Assembly: GCA_016297325.1 (NCBI GenBank)
Contig: JAEDGW010000058.1
Coordinates: 1-16,368 of the forward strand
Length of the DNA stretch: 16,368 nt
Direction: 5' to 3'
From: Coprococcus sp.
GTDB taxonomy: Bacteria > Bacillota > Clostridia > Lachnospirales > Lachnospiraceae
Positions within the stretch are counted from its first letter, which is position 1, and each line of letters opens with the position of its first letter. This document shows positions 12,777 through 16,368 of this stretch, piece after piece. Under the pieces are notes generated by a model. The model saw only the letters and a list, made by a program, of their open reading frames with translations. It searched no databases and was not told where the DNA came from. A program made the translations under genes and the position numbers.

Positions 12777-13742
12777 AACATAGGAATATTGGGCGCAGGC
12801 AAGATCGCCGGTGTCATGGCAGATACGATAAATAAGATGGATAATGTGGAGCTGTATGCAGTAGGTTCAAGAACTTTGGAAAAGGCAAATGCATTTGCCA
12901 GGGAATTTGATATAGATAAGGCTTATGGAAGTTATGAAGAACTGGTAAGTGATGACGCGATAGATCTTATATATATTGCAACGCCGCATTCACATCACTA
13001 TGAGCATATGAAGCTCTGCATAGAACATGGAAGAAATGTACTTTGCGAGAAAGCATTTACCTACGATGCTGCGCAGGCTGAGGAGATCGCAGCTCTGGCA
13101 GCGGAGAAGAAGGTGTATGTAGCCGAGGCAATATGGACGAGATATATGCCGTCCAGGCAGATAATAAATGAAATTCTTGGATCAGGTGTGATAGGGGATA
13201 TCAGGACAATGACCTGCAATCTGTCCTATCCGATATCAAAGATAGAGCGCCTGATCAGACCAGAGCTGGCAGGAGGTGCCCTTTTAGACGTGGGAGTTTA
13301 CGGACTGAACTTCATTGTCATGCATATGGGTAAGGAGATATCAGCTATCGAATCGTCTGTCATGATGCATGAGACCGGGGTAGACGGACAGGAGAGTATA
13401 ACAGTCAAATACGAAGACGGAAGGATGGCAGTGACGACCCACAGCATATATGGCAGATCGGACAGAAAAGGAATCTTCTATGGCGAGAAGGGATATATGA
13501 TAGTCGATAATATAAATAATCCGCAGGGGATAGATGTGTTCGACTGTGAGGACAGGCTTATCAGACACGTGGATGTGCCGGAACAGATAAGTGGTTATGA
13601 GTATGAGATCATGGAAAGTCTGGATATGATCAGACAGGGACGGACGCAGAGTGAGTCGATGCCTCTGGCTGAGTCGATATATATGATGAAGCTTATGGAT
13701 GATATTAGAAAAGAGTGGGCTGGCGCATTAAAAAGATTGTAA
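12774..13742 (+). CDS. Gfo/Idh/MocA family NAD(P)-dependent oxidoreductase
   Basis: A 322-residue two-domain dehydrogenase. The N-terminal Rossmann fold has the dinucleotide motif GILGAGKIAG (4-13) and the family CEKA motif (91-94; normally EKP, where the lysine helps catalysis and the third residue shapes the nicotinamide site). ATPHSHHYEH (69-78) is the usual stretch after the fourth beta strand. The C-terminal domain has EAIWTRYMP (118-126) and GGALLDVGVYGL (167-178), the latter placing D172 and Y176 near the active site; this pattern resembles dimeric dihydrodiol dehydrogenase-like members. The family oxidises or reduces sugars, inositols and related alcohols; the substrate here is unknown. 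It is monocistronic, with its own promoter just after the terminator at 12598-12645. Confidence 0.9.
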   Translation: MNIGILGAGKIAGVMADTINKMDNVELYAVGSRTLEKANAFAREFDIDKAYGSYEELVSDDAIDLIYIATPHSHHYEHMKLCIEHGRNVLCEKAFTYDAAQAEEIAALAAEKKVYVAEAIWTRYMPSRQIINEILGSGVIGDIRTMTCNLSYPISKIERLIRPELAGGALLDVGVYGLNFIVMHMGKEISAIESSVMMHETGVDGQESITVKYEDGRMAVTTHSIYGRSDRKGIFYGEKGYMIVDNINNPQGIDVFDCEDRLIRHVDVPEQISGYEYEIMESLDMIRQGRTQSESMPLAESIYMMKLMDDIRKEWAGALKRL

Positions 13743-13771
13743 AAATCCGAATAATATAAAGTCCAAAGAAC

Positions 13772-13799
13772 TTGAAAATATGCCGGCGTCATTTATACT
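13772..13799 (+). promoter_or_regulatory. Promoter of the NimA-like gene
   Basis: TTGAAA (13772-13777), a 16-nt spacer, and TATACT (13794-13799). The start site would be near 13806, giving a leader of about 98 nt with no clear structure. Confidence 0.65.
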
Positions 13800-13903
13800 A
13801 TTTTATTAGGTTGTATTTTGATCTTCGAGTGATTAGAGATTAAGATAGCAGATGAGAAAAAGAGGATTGCACAAGACTGTATGATGATAGAGGGAGGTAT
13901 TGT

Positions 13904-14422
13904 ATGCGGGAGATGCGGAGAAGTGACAGGATGATAACAGATCGTGAAGAGATAGTGGATGTACTTGATTCGTGTAAGGTGTTCCGGATGGTGGTTCACG
14001 ATGAAGAGGGAATGTACATAGTTCCGCTGAATTTCGGTTATACCTACGAAGATGATGTCCTGAAGCTTTACTTTCACTCTGCCGGCGAGGGCAGGAAGGT
14101 GGATGCTTTGGCAGCAGATCCGAAGGTTGCCATAGAGATGGACACGGATCATTATCTGGTTGAGGGACCAAATGCATGCAGCTTTGGTTATCTATACAGC
14201 AGTATCATGGGAAATGGCACAGCCAGAAAGCTCACAGATCCGGAGGAGAAGTGTGCGGCACTTAACTGTCTAATGAATCATCAGCTCACAAGAAATACTG
14301 ATAATATGAGGTCATTTGACAAGATAGAAAAGAAGAAATACAACTACTCATACCAGATGCTTGCAGCGGTAAATGTGTATGAGATAGTTGTGGAGAATTT
14401 TACGTGTAAATCAAGAAGATAA
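13904..14422 (+). CDS. Pyridoxamine 5'-phosphate oxidase family protein, NimA-like flavin-binding
   Basis: A 172-residue split-barrel flavin-binding protein. The N-terminal MREMRRSDRMITDREEI, the core YIVPLNFGY (38-46), YFHSAGEGRK (56-65) and GNGTARKL (103-110) match the NimA / pyridoxamine-phosphate-oxidase-like group common in anaerobes. Some members reduce 5-nitroimidazoles to amines and give resistance, but most chromosomal homologues have no proven substrate, so resistance should not be assumed. It should bind FMN or a related cofactor in the cytoplasm. The ATG follows GGAGG (13893-13897) with a good gap. An internal ATG at 13913 would also be in frame but lacks a ribosome site. It has its own promoter at 13772-13799, and no clear terminator follows. 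Confidence 0.87.
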   Translation: MREMRRSDRMITDREEIVDVLDSCKVFRMVVHDEEGMYIVPLNFGYTYEDDVLKLYFHSAGEGRKVDALAADPKVAIEMDTDHYLVEGPNACSFGYLYSSIMGNGTARKLTDPEEKCAALNCLMNHQLTRNTDNMRSFDKIEKKKYNYSYQMLAAVNVYEIVVENFTCKSRR

Positions 14423-14570
14423 GCGCACTGGGATGACGAGAGTTGGGGTATGATCAACACCTAAAAACAACGCAGCACGCGGTGCAGATAAGAAACGATA
14501 TCGGTTGTGGCGTGATTGGTGAAATTCAAGTAAGTTATTACGAGATCAATAGTTCTTGTGGTTTAGGGAA

Positions 14571-14599
14571 TTGACGTAAAACATAATACAAATTATAAT
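14571..14599 (+). promoter_or_regulatory. Near-consensus promoter of gltX
   Basis: TTGACG (14571-14576), a 17-nt spacer, and TATAAT (14594-14599), one mismatch from the sigma-A consensus. Transcription would start near 14606. The 148 bases between the NimA-like gene and this promoter show nothing else I can support. Confidence 0.88.
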
Positions 14600-14626
14600 C
14601 AGACAGAGTATAATGAGCGCAAGTGA

Positions 14627-14649
14627 GCCAACGTGCCTGCATGATTGGC
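14627..14649 (+). promoter_or_regulatory. Small hairpin in the gltX leader
   Basis: GCCAACGTG (14627-14635) can pair with CATG-A-TTGGC (14640-14649), nine pairs with one G-U and a bulged A, around a CCTG loop. No terminator or T-box motif accompanies it, so a role is uncertain. Confidence 0.3.
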
Positions 14650-14696
14650 GAGTGGCGGATTGAATCTAACATAAATTCAGAAAGGTGAAACAGGAG

Positions 14697-16368
14697 ATGG
14701 ATTATAACAAATTAGCGGATTTGATATTTGCAGATATAACAGATACAGTGGATGACCTTGAGAAGAGATTCCCGGAGAGAGATCTTCCAGAGGGAGCAAG
14801 GGTAACAAGATTTGCACCGAGCCCTACAGGATACATGCACATCGGCGGACTGTATGCAGCCATGATCTCGAGAAAGCTTGCAAAGCAGAGCGGCGGCGTG
14901 TTCTATCTCAGAATAGAGGACACTGACAGAAAGAGAGAGCTTGAAGACGGTGTAAATGAGATCATCAATTCGCTGAAGAAGTTTGACCTTGGATTTGACG
15001 AGGGACCATTTGAGGGCGGCGAGACCATATATGGTCCATATAAGCAGAGCGAGAGAAAAGAGATATATCAGACCTGTGTCAAGAAGCTTATGCAGGAGGG
15101 ATATGCTTATCCTGACTTTACAACAGCCGAGGAGCTTGACGAGATCAGGGCAAAGCAGGAGGCTGCAAAGGTTGACATAGGATATTACGGCGAGTATGCG
15201 GTAGGAAGAAATCTGACATACGAGCAGATAGAGGAGAAGCTTGCAGCGGGTGAGCCATATGTTGTGAGACTCAAGAGTCCGGGCGAGGCGGGCAAGACTG
15301 TTATCTACAGCGATCCTATCAGAGGCAAGATCGAGATGCCAGAGAATATCATGGATGTGGTACTTCTGAAGTCAGACGGAATACCTACATACCATTTTGC
15401 ACATGCAGTTGACGATCACTTCATGAGGACAAATCTTGTCATCAGAGGAGACGAGTGGCTTGCGTCATACCCACTCCACAAGCAGCTCTTTGATCTGTGT
15501 GGATTTGCGCTTCCAAAGTATGCGCATATCGCACCTATCATGAAGCTTGAGGTCACAGTGGATGAGGAAGGCGAGCACCAGAGAAAGAGAAAGCTCAGCA
15601 AGAGAAAGGATCCTGAGGCTGCGGTTGGCTTCTATGCAGAGCAGGGATTCCCATCAGTCAGCGTGCTTGAGTATCTTATGACAATAGCAAACTCCAACTA
15701 CGAGGAGTGGCATGCAGCACATGCGGACAAGACAATAGACGACTTTACATTATCACTCAAAAAGATGCCAGTCAGCGGTGCACTTTTTGACATGGTGAAG
15801 CTCAACGATGTCAGCAAGGAGATGATCTCAAAGCTCACAGCCGAGGAGTGTTACGACCTCATAATGGAGTGGGCAAAGGAGCATGACGAGAACATATATA
15901 CATTTGGCACACAGGACAAGGACGGCTTCATGAAGACCATCAACCTGTGGAAGATGTCAGGCAAGAAGGTCCGCAAGGATGTCGGCAAATGGTCAGACTT
16001 GCGCGCTATGTTCGGTTATCTGTACACACCTGAGGACGAGCTGGATCTCCAGTATGAGATAGATGAGAAGTACACACCTGAGATGATCACAGAGGTTATA
16101 GAGGAGTATAAGAAGGATCTCTTCCTTGACTCAGAAGACTGGTTCTCAAGCATGAAGGTCATGGGCGAGAAGATCGGCTACTGTCCAAATGTAAAGGAGT
16201 ACAAGCAGAATCCTGACGGATACAAGGGCAGCATCACAGATGTATGTACCATAGTCAGAGTTGCCATCACAGGCAAGCAGAACTCACCTGACTTGTTCAC
16301 CATCATGAACGTGATCGGAAAAGACAAGACCATGGGCAGACTGGACAAGTTCCTTGCGTGGGTGAATA
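14697..16368 (+). CDS. gltX: Glutamyl-tRNA synthetase, 3' end beyond the window
   Basis: The frame runs open for 557 codons to the window edge. It is a class I aminoacyl-tRNA synthetase that charges tRNA-Glu in the cytoplasm. The first signature is RFAPSPTGYMHIGGLYAAM with the HIGH-like H48-I49-G50-G51. The second, KLSKRKDP (299-306), is the KMSKS-like ATP loop. PSPTG and the LRIEDTDR-like LRIEDTDRKR confirm the Glu/Gln subgroup; a GluRS rather than GlnRS is expected in Clostridia. The anticodon-binding helical domain follows to the edge (KFLAWVN), so little of the protein is missing. The ATG at 14697 directly abuts AGGAG (14692-14696), too close to work; AAAGGTG (14681-14687, 9-base gap) is the more likely ribosome site. 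A near-consensus promoter precedes it. Confidence 0.95.
   Translation, partial: MDYNKLADLIFADITDTVDDLEKRFPERDLPEGARVTRFAPSPTGYMHIGGLYAAMISRKLAKQSGGVFYLRIEDTDRKRELEDGVNEIINSLKKFDLGFDEGPFEGGETIYGPYKQSERKEIYQTCVKKLMQEGYAYPDFTTAEELDEIRAKQEAAKVDIGYYGEYAVGRNLTYEQIEEKLAAGEPYVVRLKSPGEAGKTVIYSDPIRGKIEMPENIMDVVLLKSDGIPTYHFAHAVDDHFMRTNLVIRGDEWLASYPLHKQLFDLCGFALPKYAHIAPIMKLEVTVDEEGEHQRKRKLSKRKDPEAAVGFYAEQGFPSVSVLEYLMTIANSNYEEWHAAHADKTIDDFTLSLKKMPVSGALFDMVKLNDVSKEMISKLTAEECYDLIMEWAKEHDENIYTFGTQDKDGFMKTINLWKMSGKKVRKDVGKWSDLRAMFGYLYTPEDELDLQYEIDEKYTPEMITEVIEEYKKDLFLDSEDWFSSMKVMGEKIGYCPNVKEYKQNPDGYKGSITDVCTIVRVAITGKQNSPDLFTIMNVIGKDKTMGRLDKFLAWVN

Overview
The window looks like chromosome from a low-to-mid-GC, AGA/ATA-rich Firmicute of class Clostridia, most likely a Lachnospiraceae gut anaerobe (Coprococcus/Roseburia-like). 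This is inferred from protein style, strong AGGAGG Shine-Dalgarno sites and codon usage; no rRNA or other decisive marker is present. All eleven recognisable genes lie on the + strand, mostly as independent one- or two-gene units with their own promoters or terminators. There are no tRNAs, rRNAs, insertion sequences, prophage genes or CRISPR arrays.

Layout. 1-1302 is a sulfur amino acid block: the tail of an O-acetylhomoserine sulfhydrylase, then cysK, closed by a strong terminator. 1390-2573 is a Fic protein (putative AMP-transferase) with its own inhibitory helix and a C-terminal winged-helix-like domain; its promoter is covered by an inverted repeat that looks like an autoregulatory operator. 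2735-3802 encodes a YbhN/LPG-synthase-type membrane protein. 3903-6692 encodes a 929-residue fusion of a Tet(M)/EF-G-like ribosomal GTPase to a C-terminal NYN/YacP (Rae1-like) ribonuclease domain, the most remarkable protein here. 7030-8517 is glpK, starting at TTG and preceded by a 337-nt leader whose core (6846-6985) is closed by a perfect 24-bp stem and encloses two hairpins and a possible pseudoknot: a strong candidate structured RNA. 8584-11066 holds a ROK sugar kinase and a GH1 6-phospho-beta-glucosidase, a kinase-plus-hydrolase route for beta-glucosides. 11426-12400 is a DRE-TIM (HMGL-like) aldolase. 12401-12773 is a non-coding stretch with 35-nt repeats, a promoter, two hairpins and a terminator, followed by a Gfo/Idh/MocA oxidoreductase (12774-13742). 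13904-14422 is a NimA-like flavin-binding protein. The window ends inside gltX (14697 onward), which has a near-consensus promoter.

How the genes work together. Clear functional links are few. The sulfhydrylase and CysK both fix sulfide into amino acids. The ROK kinase and the phospho-beta-glucosidase would phosphorylate and then cleave disaccharides such as cellobiose. GlpK supplies glycerol 3-phosphate. The rest are single-gene units. The two items most worth pursuing are the GTPase-ribonuclease fusion with its hairpin/mini-ORF leader, and the RNA upstream of glpK; the Fic operator pair is third.
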